Assembly (NCBI GenBank): GCA_023055505.1
Contig: JALIRH010000112.1
Location: forward strand, 857,501-921,500
Origin: Callipepla californica brunnescens
Taxonomy: Eukaryota > Chordata > Aves > Galliformes > Odontophoridae
DNA: 64,000 nt
Reading direction: 5' to 3'
A program made the position numbers and the translations under genes. This document shows positions 38,201 to 51,245 of the stretch, in pieces. Numbering within the stretch: the stretch's first letter is position 1; each line of letters begins with the position of its first letter. Below the pieces are notes generated by a model. It ran no database searches, had not been told where the DNA came from, and was given only the letters and a program-made list of their open reading frames with translations.

Positions 38201-41065
38201 TTGCCACTATTCCAGAATGTCACTATGTCAAAATGCTAGAATGTCAGAATGTGGTAATGTCACAATGTCAGAATATCAGAATGACATGTTGATACAATTC
38301 CTGAATGTCATTATATCACAATGCTAGAATGTCAGAATGTCAGAATGTGTGAATGTCACAATATCATAATGTGAGAATGTCACAATGTCAGAATGACAGG
38401 TTGTCACAGTCGCAAATTGTCACTATGTCACAATGCCAGAATGTCAGAATGTCAGAATGTGAGAATGTCAGAATGTCAGAAAGACAGGTTGTCACAATTC
38501 CAGAATGTCACTACGTCACAATGCTAGAATGACAGAATGTCAGAACGTGAGAATGTCACAATGTCAGAATGTCAGGTTGACACAATTACAGAATGTCACT
38601 ATGCCACAATGCTAGAATGTCAGAATGTGAGAATGTCAGAATGTAAGAATGTCACAATGTCAGAATGTCACAATGTCAGAAGGTCAGAATGACAGGTTGC
38701 CACAATTCCAGAATGTCATTATGTCACAATACAAGAATGTTAGAATGTCAGAATGTGAGAATGCCACAATGCCAGAATGTGAGATTGACAGGTTGTCACA
38801 ATTGCAAAATGTCAATATGTCACAATGCTAGAATGTCAGAATGAAAGAATGACAGAATGTCAGAATGACAAGTTGTCACTGTTCAAGAATGTCACTATGT
38901 CACAATGCTAGAATATCAGAATGTCTCTATGTCACTATGTCACAATACAAGAATGTCATAATGTCAGAATGTGGTGATGTCACAGTGTCAGAATGTCAGA
39001 ACGACATGTTGACACAATTCCTGAATGTAAATTTATCACAATACTAGAATGTCAGAATATCAGAATGTGAGAATGTCACAATATCATAATGTGAATATGT
39101 CAGAATGTCTGAATGACAGGTTGTCACAGTCGCAAAATTTCATTATGTCACAATGCCAGAATGTCAGAATATCAGAATGTGGAAATGTCATAACGTCAGA
39201 ATGTCAGAATGACAGGTTGCCACAATTGCAGAATGTCATTATGTCACAATGCTAGAATATCATTATGTCAGAATGTGAGAATGTCACGATGTCAGATTAC
39301 CTGAATATAAGTTGCCACAATTCCAGAATATCACTATGTCACAATGACAGAATGTCAGAATGTCAGAATATCACAATGTCAGAATGTCAGAATTACAGGT
39401 TTTCACAGTCGCAAAATGTCACTATCTCACAATGCTAGAATGTCAGAATGTCAGAATGTGCGAATGTCACAATGTCAGAATGTCACAATGTCAGAATGTC
39501 AGAATGTCAGAATGACATGTTGCCAGAATTCCAGAATGTCATTTTGTCACAATTCTAGATTGTAAGAATGTCAGAATGTGACAATGTCACAATGTCAGAA
39601 TGTCAGAATGACAGGTTTTCACAGTCGCAAAATGTCAGTATCTCACAATGCTAGATTGTTAGAATATCAGAATGTGAGAATATCACAATGTCAGAATGTC
39701 AGAATGGCAGGTTGTAACAGTTCCAGAATGTTAGTATATTTCAATGCTAGAATGTCACAATGTCAGAATGTCACAATGCCAGAATGTCAAAATGTCAGAA
39801 AATGAGAACGACAAAATGTCAGAATGTCTGAATGTCAGGTTGCCACAATTCCATAATGTCACTATGTCACAATGCTAGAATATTAGAATGTCAGAATGTG
39901 AGAATGTCACGATGTCAGATTATCTGAATATAAGTTGCCACAATTCCAGAATATCACTATGTCACAATGCCAGAATGTCAGAAAGTGAGAATGTCACAAT
40001 GTCAGAACATCAGAATATACGTTGCCACAATTACAGAATGTCATTATCTCACAATGCTAGAATGTCAGAATGTGAGAAAGTCACGATGTCAGATTATCTG
40101 AATATAAATTGCCACAATTCGAGAATATCACTATGTCACAATGTCAGAATGTCAGAATGTCAGAATGTCACAATGTCAGAATGTCAGAATGACAGGTTGC
40201 CACAATTCCAGAATGTCATTTTGTCACAATGCTAGAATGTAAGAATGTCAGAATGTGAGAATATCACGATGTCAGATTATCTGAATATAAATTGCCACAA
40301 TTCGAGAATATCACTATGTCATAATGTCAGAATGTCAGAATGTCAGAATGTCACAATGTCAGAATGTCAGAATGACAGGGTGCCACAATTCCAGAATGTC
40401 ATTTTGTCACAATGCTAGAATGTAAGAATGTCAGAATGTGAGAATGTCACAATGTCAGAATGTCATGTTGACACAATTACACAATGTCACTATGCCTAAA
40501 TGCTAGAATGTCAGCATGTGAGAATGTTAGAATGTGAGAATGTCACAACGTCAGAATGTCACAATGTCAGAATGTCAGAATGACATGTTTTCACAGTCGC
40601 AAAATATCACTATCTCACAATGCTAGAATGTCAGAATGTAAGAATGTCACTAAGTCACAATGCTAGAATGTCAGAATGTCACAATGTCAGTATGTCAGAA
40701 TGTCAGGTTGTCACAGTCGCAAAATGTCACTAGGTCACAAAGACAGAAAGTCAGAATGTCAGAATGTCAGAATGTCAGATTGACACAATTCCAGAATGTC
40801 ACTATGCCACAATGCTAGAATGTCAGAATGTTAGAATGTCGAGAATGTCACAATGTCAGAATGTCACAATGCTAGAATGTCAGAATGTCAGAATGTGAGA
40901 ATGTCACAATGACAGAATATCAGAATGACAGATTTTCTCAGTCGCAAAATATCAGTGTAACAATGCTAGAATATTAGAATGTCAGAATGTCACAATGTCA
41001 GAATGTCAGAATGTCAGAATGTCAAAACGTCAGAATGTCAGAATGACAGGTTGCCACAATTACAG
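35211..41065. repeat. Core higher-order unit, copy U3
   Basis: About 5.85 kb. The offset from U2 is 8364 (26858 to 35222, 30285 to 38649) and then 8284 (30765 to 39049). The change is an 80-base (10-monomer) deletion near 38.94 kb, between two copies of CTATGTCACAAT. Like U2 it has the 302-base part missing from U1. Confidence 0.85.
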
Positions 41066-43341
41066 AATGTCACTATGTCACAATGCTCGAATATCATTAT
41101 GTCAGAATGTGACAATGTCACGATGTCAGATTATCTGAATATAAGTTGCCACAATTCCAGAATATCACTATGTCACAATGACAGAATGTCAGAATGTCAG
41201 AATGTCACAATGTCAGAATGTCAGAATGACAGGTTGCCACAATTGCAGAATGTCATTATGTCACAATGCTAGAATATCATTATGTCAGAATGTGAGAATG
41301 TCACGATGTCAGATTACCTGAATATAAGTTGCCACAATTCCAGAATATCACTATGTCACAATGACAGAATGTCAGAATGTCAGAATATCACAATGTCAGA
41401 ATGTCAGAATTACAGGTTTTCACAGTCGCAAAATGTCACTATCTCACAATTCTAGAATGTCAGAATGTCAGAATGTGCGAATGTCACAATGTCAGAATGT
41501 CACAATGTCAGAATGTCAGAATGTCAGAATGACATGTTGCCAGAATTCCAGAATGTCACTATGTCACAATGCTGGAATATCATTATGTCAGAATGTGAGA
41601 ATGTCACGATGTCAGATTATCTGAATATAAGTTGCCACAATTCCAGAATATCACTATGTCACAATGACAGAATGTCAGAATGTCAGAATGTCACAATGTC
41701 ACAATGTCAGAATGACAGGTTGCCACAATTCCAGAATGTCATTTTGTCACAATTCTAGATTGTAAGAATGTCAGAATGTGACAATGTCACAATGTCAGAA
41801 TGTCAGAATGACAGGTTTTCACAGTCGCAAAATGTCAGTATCTCACAATGCTAGATTGTTAGAATATCAGAATGTGAGAATATCACAATGTCAGAATGTC
41901 AGAATGGCAGGTTGTAACAGTTCCAGAATGTTAGTATATTTCAATGGTAGAATGTCAAAATGTCAGAGTGTGAGAATGCCACAATGCCAGAATGTCAGAT
42001 TGACAGGTTATCACAATTGCAAAATGTCAATATGTCACAATGCTAGAATGTCAATATGTCACAATGCTAGAATGTCAGAATGTCAGAATGTCAGAATGTC
42101 AGAATGACAAGTTGTCACTGTTCAAGAATGTCACAAAGTCACAATTCTAGAATGTCAGAATGTCACATTGTCACTATGTCACAATGCTAGAATATCAGAA
42201 TGTCACAATATCAGAATGTCAGAATGACAGGATGCCCCAATTGCAGAATGTCACATTGTCACAATGCAAGAATTTAATAATGTCAGAATGTGAGAATGTC
42301 CCAACCTCAGAATGACAGAAAGAAAGGTTGCCACTATTCCAGAATGACGCTATGTCAAAATGCTAGAATGTCAGAATGTGGTAATGTCACAATGTCAGAA
42401 TATCAGAATGACAAGTTGACACAATTCCTGAATGTCGTTATATCACACTGCTAGAATGTCAGAATGTCAGAATGTGTGAATGTCACAATGTCAGAATGTC
42501 AGAATGACAGGTTGCCACAATTCCAGAATGTGACTATGTCACAATGCTAGAATGTCAGAATGTCAGAATGTCAGAATATCACAATGTCAGAATGTCAGAA
42601 TTACAGGCTTTCACAGTCGCAAAATGTCACTATCTCACAATGCTAGAATGTCAGAATGTCAGAATATGCGAATGTCACAATGTCAGAATGTCACAATGTC
42701 AGAATGTCAGAATGTCAGAATGACATGTTGCCAGAATTCCAGAATGTCACTATGTCACAATGCTGGAATATCATTATGTCAGAATGTGAGAATGTCACGA
42801 TGTCAGATTATCTGAATATAAGTTGCCACAATTCCAGAATATCACTATGTCACAATGACAGAATGTCAGAATGTCAGAATGTCACAATGTCAGAATGTCA
42901 GAATGACAGGTTGCCACAATTCCAGAATGTCATTTTGTCACAATGCTAGATTGTAAGAATGTCAGAATGTGACAATGTCACAATGTCAGAATGTCAGAAT
43001 GACAGGTTTTCACAGTCGCAAAATGTCAGAATCTCACAATGCTAGAATGTCAGAATGTCAGAATGTGCGAATGTCACAATGTCAGAATGTCAGAATGACA
43101 TGTTGCCACAATTCCAGAATAACACTATGTCACAATGCTAGAATATCAGAATGTCAGAATGTGAGAATGTCACGATGTCAGATTATCTGAATAAAAATTG
43201 CCACAATTCGAGTATATCACTATGTCACAATTCTAGAATGTCAGAATGTCACAATGTCAGAATGTCAGAATGACAGTTTGCCACAATTCCAGAATGTCAT
43301 TTTGTCACAATGCTAGAATGTAAGAATGTCAGAATGTGAAA

Positions 43342-46300
43342 ATGTCACAATGTCAGAATGTCAGAATGGCAGGTTGTAACAGTTCCGGAATGTTAGTATA
43401 TTTCAATGCTAGAATGTCGGAATGACAGAGTGTGAGAATGCCACAATGCCAGAATGTCAGATTGACAGGTTGTCACAATTGCAATATGTCAATATGTCAC
43501 AATGCTAGAATGTCAATATGTCACAATGCTAGAATGTCAGAAAGTCAGAATGTCACAATGTCAGAATGTCAGAATGACAAGTTGTCACTGTTCAAGAATG
43601 TCACTATGTCACAGTGCTAGAATGTCAGAATGTCAGAATGCATGGTTATCACAATTCCAGAATTTCACTAAGTCACAATGCGAGAATGTCAGAATGTCAG
43701 AATGTGAGAATGTCACAATGTCTGAATGTCAGAATGACAGATTTTCTCAGTCGCAAAATGTCAGTGTCACAATGCTAGAATATCAGAATGTCAGAATGTC
43801 AGAATGTCAGAATGTGAGAATGTCACAACGTCAGAATGTCAGAATGACAGGTTGCCACAATTCCAGAATGTCATTTTGTCACAATGCTAGAATGTGAGAA
43901 TGTCAGAATGTGAGAATGTCACAACGTCAGAATGTCAGAATGACAGGTTGCCACAATTCCAGAGTGTCACAATGTCAAAATTCTAGAATGTCAGAATGTC
44001 AGAATGTGAGAATGTCACTATGTCAGAATGTCAAAATGACAGGTTGTTACAATTCAAGAATGTCACTATGTCAGAATGTCAGAATGTCAGAATGTGAGAA
44101 TGTCACAATGTCAGAATGTCAGGTTGCAAAAATTCCAGAATGTCACTTTTCCACAATGCTAGAATTTCAGAATATCTTAATGTGAGAATGACAGAATTTC
44201 AGAATGTCAGAATGAAATGTTGCCACAATTCCAGAATGTCACTATGTTACAATGCTAGAATATCAGAATGTCAGGTTCACACAATTCCAGAATGTCACTA
44301 TGCCAGAATGCTAGAATGTCAGAATGTGAGAATGTCAAAATGTGAGAATGTCACAATGTGAGAATGTCACAATGTCAGGTTGCCACAAATAAATTATGTC
44401 ACTATCTCACAATGCTAGAATGTCAGAATGTCAGAATGTGCGAATGTCACAATGTCAGAATGTCACAATGTCATAGTGTCACAATGTCAGAATGACAGGT
44501 TGCCACAATTCCAGAATGTCACTATGTCACAATGTTAGAATGTCAGAATGTCAGAATGTCAGTATGTCAGAATGTCAGAATGTCAGAATGTCAGGTAGCC
44601 ACAGTCGCAAAATGTCACTATGTCACAAAGATAGAATGTCAGAATGTCAGAATGTGAGAATGTCGCAATGTCAGAATGTCAGAATGTCAGATTGACACAA
44701 TTCCAGAATGTCACTATGAAACAATGCAAGAATGTGAGAATGTCACAATGTCGGAATTTCAGAATGTCAGGTTGTCAAAATGCTAGAATGTCAAAATGTC
44801 AGAACCTGAGAATGTCAAAATGTCAGAATGTCTGAATGACAGGTTCCACAATTCCATAATGTCACTATGACACAATGATAGAATATCAGAATGTCAGAAT
44901 GTGAGAATGTCATGATGTCAGATTATCTGAATATAAGTTACCACAATTCGAGAATGTCACTATGTCACAATGCTATAATGTCAGAATGTGAGAATGTGAG
45001 AATGTCACAATGTCAGAATACCAGAATATAAGTTGCCACAATTCCAGAATGTCACTATGTCAAAATGCTAGAATGTCAGAATGTCGGAATGTCACAATGT
45101 CAGAATGTCAGAATAACAGGTTTTCACAGTCGCAAAATGTCACTATCTCACAATGCTAGAATGTCAGAATGTCAGAATGTGCGAATGTCACAATGTCAGA
45201 ATGTCACAATGTCAGAATGTCAGAATGTCAGAATGACATGTTGCCAGAATTCCAGAATGTCACTATGTCAGAATGCTAGAATATCAGAATGTCAGAATGT
45301 GAGAATGTCACGATGTCAGATTATCTGAATATAAGCTGCCACAATTCCAGAATATCACTATATCACAATGACAGAATGTCAGAATGTCAGAATGTCGCAA
45401 TGTCAGAATGTCAGAATGACAGGTTGCCACAATTCCAGAATGTCATTTTGTCACAATGCTAGAATGTAAGAATGTCAGAATGTGACAATGTCACAATGTC
45501 AGAATGTCAGAATGACAGGTTTTCACAGTCGCAAAATGTCAGTATCTCACAATGCTAGATTGTTAGAATATCAGAATGTGAGAATATCACAATGTCAGAA
45601 TGTCAGAATGGCAGGTTGTAACAGTTCCAGAATGTTAGTATATTTCAATGCTAGAATGTCAGAATGACAGAGTGTGAGAATTCCACAATGCCAGAATGTC
45701 AGATTGACAGGTTGTCACAATTGCAAAATGTCAATATGTCAGTATGCTAGAATGTCAATATGTCACAATGCTAGAATGTCAGAATGTCAGAATGTCAGAA
45801 TGTGAGAATGTCACTATGTCAGAATGACAAGTTGTCACAATTCCAGAATGTCACAATGTCACAATTCTAGAATGTCAGAATGTCATAATGTCAGAATGTC
45901 ACTATGTCACAATGCTAGAATGTCAGAATGTCACAATGTCAGAATATTAGAATGACAGGTTGCCCCAATAGGAGAATGTCACATTGTCACAATGCAAGAA
46001 TTTAATAATGTCAGAATGTGAGAATGTCCCAACCTCAGAATGACAGAAAGAAAGGTTGCCACTATTCCAGAATGTCGCTATGTCAAAATGCTAGAATGTC
46101 AGAATGTGGTAATGTCACAATGTCAGAATATCAGAATGACAAGTTGACACAATTCCTGAATGTCATTATATCAAAATGCTAGAATGTCAGAATGTCAGAA
46201 TGTGTGAATGACACAATGTCAGATTGACAGTTCGTCACAGTCGCAAATTGTCACTATGTCACAATGCCAGAATGTCAGAATGTCAGAATGTGAGAATGTC

Positions 46301-47293
46301 ACAATGTCAGAAAGACAGGTTGTCACAATTCCAGAATGTCACTACGTCACAATGCTAGAATGTCAGAATGTGAGAATGTCACTAAGTCACAGTGCTAGAA
46401 TGTCAGAATGTCACAATGACAGTATGTCAGAATGTCAGGTTGTCACAGTCGCAAAATGTCACTATGTCACAATGTTAGAATGTCAGAATGTCAGAATGTG
46501 AGAATGTCACAATGTCAGAATTTCAGAATGACAGGTTTTCAAAGTCGCAAAATGTCATTTTGTCACAATGCTAGAATGTCAGAATCACAGAATGTGAGAA
46601 TGTCACAATGTCAGAATGAAAGTTTGCCACAATTCCTGAATGTCATTATATCACAATGCTAGAATGTCAGAATCTCAGAATGTGTGAATGTCACAATATC
46701 ATAATGTGAGAATGTCAAAATGTCAGAATGACAGGTTGTCACAATCGCAAATTGTCACTATGTCACAATGCCAGAATGTCAGAATGTCAGAATGTGAGAA
46801 TGTCACAATGTCAGAAAGACAGGTTGTCACAATTCCAGAATGTCACTACGTCACAATGCTAGAATGTCAGAATGTGAGAATGTCACTAAGTCACAGTGCT
46901 AGAATGTCAGAATGTCACAATGACAGTATGTCAGAATGTCAGGTTGTCACAGTCGCAAAATGTCACTATGTCACAAAGCAGAATGTCAGAATGTCAGAAT
47001 GTCAGTATGTCAGATTGACACAGTTCCAGAATGTCACTATGCCACAAAGATAGAATGTCACAATGTGAGAATGTCAGAATGTGAGAATGTCACAATGTCA
47101 GAATGTCACAATGCTAGAATGTCAAAATATCAGAAAATGAGAATGTCAAAATGTCAGAATGTCTGAATGTCAGGTTGACACAATTCCAGAATGTCACTTT
47201 GTCACAATGCTAGAATATCAGAATGTCAGTATGTGAGAATGTCACGATGTCAGATTATCTGAATATAGGTTGCCTCAATTCCAGAATATCTCT
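43342..47293. repeat. 3,952-bp tandem duplication, left copy
   Basis: The unit is 494 monomers long (also 38 times 104). Against the right copy I found only two substitutions by eye: 43978 (A, versus C at 47930) and 46211 (A, versus T at 50163). The left edge of identity is at 43342/47294. Confidence 0.93.
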
Positions 47294-50200
47294 ATGTCAC
47301 AATGTCAGAATGTCAGAATGGCAGGTTGTAACAGTTCCGGAATGTTAGTATATTTCAATGCTAGAATGTCGGAATGACAGAGTGTGAGAATGCCACAATG
47401 CCAGAATGTCAGATTGACAGGTTGTCACAATTGCAATATGTCAATATGTCACAATGCTAGAATGTCAATATGTCACAATGCTAGAATGTCAGAAAGTCAG
47501 AATGTCACAATGTCAGAATGTCAGAATGACAAGTTGTCACTGTTCAAGAATGTCACTATGTCACAGTGCTAGAATGTCAGAATGTCAGAATGCATGGTTA
47601 TCACAATTCCAGAATTTCACTAAGTCACAATGCGAGAATGTCAGAATGTCAGAATGTGAGAATGTCACAATGTCTGAATGTCAGAATGACAGATTTTCTC
47701 AGTCGCAAAATGTCAGTGTCACAATGCTAGAATATCAGAATGTCAGAATGTCAGAATGTCAGAATGTGAGAATGTCACAACGTCAGAATGTCAGAATGAC
47801 AGGTTGCCACAATTCCAGAATGTCATTTTGTCACAATGCTAGAATGTGAGAATGTCAGAATGTGAGAATGTCACAACGTCAGAATGTCAGAATGACAGGT
47901 TGCCACAATTCCAGAGTGTCACAATGTCACAATTCTAGAATGTCAGAATGTCAGAATGTGAGAATGTCACTATGTCAGAATGTCAAAATGACAGGTTGTT
48001 ACAATTCAAGAATGTCACTATGTCAGAATGTCAGAATGTCAGAATGTGAGAATGTCACAATGTCAGAATGTCAGGTTGCAAAAATTCCAGAATGTCACTT
48101 TTCCACAATGCTAGAATTTCAGAATATCTTAATGTGAGAATGACAGAATTTCAGAATGTCAGAATGAAATGTTGCCACAATTCCAGAATGTCACTATGTT
48201 ACAATGCTAGAATATCAGAATGTCAGGTTCACACAATTCCAGAATGTCACTATGCCAGAATGCTAGAATGTCAGAATGTGAGAATGTCAAAATGTGAGAA
48301 TGTCACAATGTGAGAATGTCACAATGTCAGGTTGCCACAAATAAATTATGTCACTATCTCACAATGCTAGAATGTCAGAATGTCAGAATGTGCGAATGTC
48401 ACAATGTCAGAATGTCACAATGTCATAGTGTCACAATGTCAGAATGACAGGTTGCCACAATTCCAGAATGTCACTATGTCACAATGTTAGAATGTCAGAA
48501 TGTCAGAATGTCAGTATGTCAGAATGTCAGAATGTCAGAATGTCAGGTAGCCACAGTCGCAAAATGTCACTATGTCACAAAGATAGAATGTCAGAATGTC
48601 AGAATGTGAGAATGTCGCAATGTCAGAATGTCAGAATGTCAGATTGACACAATTCCAGAATGTCACTATGAAACAATGCAAGAATGTGAGAATGTCACAA
48701 TGTCGGAATTTCAGAATGTCAGGTTGTCAAAATGCTAGAATGTCAAAATGTCAGAACCTGAGAATGTCAAAATGTCAGAATGTCTGAATGACAGGTTCCA
48801 CAATTCCATAATGTCACTATGACACAATGATAGAATATCAGAATGTCAGAATGTGAGAATGTCATGATGTCAGATTATCTGAATATAAGTTACCACAATT
48901 CGAGAATGTCACTATGTCACAATGCTATAATGTCAGAATGTGAGAATGTGAGAATGTCACAATGTCAGAATACCAGAATATAAGTTGCCACAATTCCAGA
49001 ATGTCACTATGTCAAAATGCTAGAATGTCAGAATGTCGGAATGTCACAATGTCAGAATGTCAGAATAACAGGTTTTCACAGTCGCAAAATGTCACTATCT
49101 CACAATGCTAGAATGTCAGAATGTCAGAATGTGCGAATGTCACAATGTCAGAATGTCACAATGTCAGAATGTCAGAATGTCAGAATGACATGTTGCCAGA
49201 ATTCCAGAATGTCACTATGTCAGAATGCTAGAATATCAGAATGTCAGAATGTGAGAATGTCACGATGTCAGATTATCTGAATATAAGCTGCCACAATTCC
49301 AGAATATCACTATATCACAATGACAGAATGTCAGAATGTCAGAATGTCGCAATGTCAGAATGTCAGAATGACAGGTTGCCACAATTCCAGAATGTCATTT
49401 TGTCACAATGCTAGAATGTAAGAATGTCAGAATGTGACAATGTCACAATGTCAGAATGTCAGAATGACAGGTTTTCACAGTCGCAAAATGTCAGTATCTC
49501 ACAATGCTAGATTGTTAGAATATCAGAATGTGAGAATATCACAATGTCAGAATGTCAGAATGGCAGGTTGTAACAGTTCCAGAATGTTAGTATATTTCAA
49601 TGCTAGAATGTCAGAATGACAGAGTGTGAGAATTCCACAATGCCAGAATGTCAGATTGACAGGTTGTCACAATTGCAAAATGTCAATATGTCAGTATGCT
49701 AGAATGTCAATATGTCACAATGCTAGAATGTCAGAATGTCAGAATGTCAGAATGTGAGAATGTCACTATGTCAGAATGACAAGTTGTCACAATTCCAGAA
49801 TGTCACAATGTCACAATTCTAGAATGTCAGAATGTCATAATGTCAGAATGTCACTATGTCACAATGCTAGAATGTCAGAATGTCACAATGTCAGAATATT
49901 AGAATGACAGGTTGCCCCAATAGGAGAATGTCACATTGTCACAATGCAAGAATTTAATAATGTCAGAATGTGAGAATGTCCCAACCTCAGAATGACAGAA
50001 AGAAAGGTTGCCACTATTCCAGAATGTCGCTATGTCAAAATGCTAGAATGTCAGAATGTGGTAATGTCACAATGTCAGAATATCAGAATGACAAGTTGAC
50101 ACAATTCCTGAATGTCATTATATCAAAATGCTAGAATGTCAGAATGTCAGAATGTGTGAATGTCACAATGTCAGATTGACAGTTCGTCACAGTCGCAAAT

Positions 50201-51245
50201 TGTCACTATGTCACAATGCCAGAATGTCAGAATGTCAGAATGTGAGAATGTCACAATGTCAGAAAGACAGGTTGTCACAATTCCAGAATGTCACTACGTC
50301 ACAATGCTAGAATGTCAGAATGTGAGAATGTCACTAAGTCACAGTGCTAGAATGTCAGAATGTCACAATGACAGTATGTCAGAATGTCAGGTTGTCACAG
50401 TCGCAAAATGTCACTATGTCACAATGTTAGAATGTCAGAATGTCAGAATGTGAGAATGTCACAATGTCAGAATTTCAGAATGACAGGTTTTCAAAGTCGC
50501 AAAATGTCATTTTGTCACAATGCTAGAATGTCAGAATCACAGAATGTGAGAATGTCACAATGTCAGAATGAAAGTTTGCCACAATTCCTGAATGTCATTA
50601 TATCACAATGCTAGAATGTCAGAATCTCAGAATGTGTGAATGTCACAATATCATAATGTGAGAATGTCAAAATGTCAGAATGACAGGTTGTCACAATCGC
50701 AAATTGTCACTATGTCACAATGCCAGAATGTCAGAATGTCAGAATGTGAGAATGTCACAATGTCAGAAAGACAGGTTGTCACAATTCCAGAATGTCACTA
50801 CGTCACAATGCTAGAATGTCAGAATGTGAGAATGTCACTAAGTCACAGTGCTAGAATGTCAGAATGTCACAATGACAGTATGTCAGAATGTCAGGTTGTC
50901 ACAGTCGCAAAATGTCACTATGTCACAAAGCAGAATGTCAGAATGTCAGAATGTCAGTATGTCAGATTGACACAGTTCCAGAATGTCACTATGCCACAAA
51001 GATAGAATGTCACAATGTGAGAATGTCAGAATGTGAGAATGTCACAATGTCAGAATGTCACAATGCTAGAATGTCAAAATATCAGAAAATGAGAATGTCA
51101 AAATGTCAGAATGTCTGAATGTCAGGTTGACACAATTCCAGAATGTCACTTTGTCACAATGCTAGAATATCAGAATGTCAGTATGTGAGAATGTCACGAT
51201 GTCAGATTATCTGAATATAGGTTGCCTCAATTCCAGAATATCTCT
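47294..51245. repeat. 3,952-bp tandem duplication, right copy
   Basis: Directly follows the left copy with no spacer. Identity continues for about 27 bases into a third period (to 51272), which gives the homology at which an unequal crossover could have occurred. Beyond that the sequence switches to a different unit type (TGAGAATGTCAC instead of GCAGGTTGTAAC). Confidence 0.93.
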
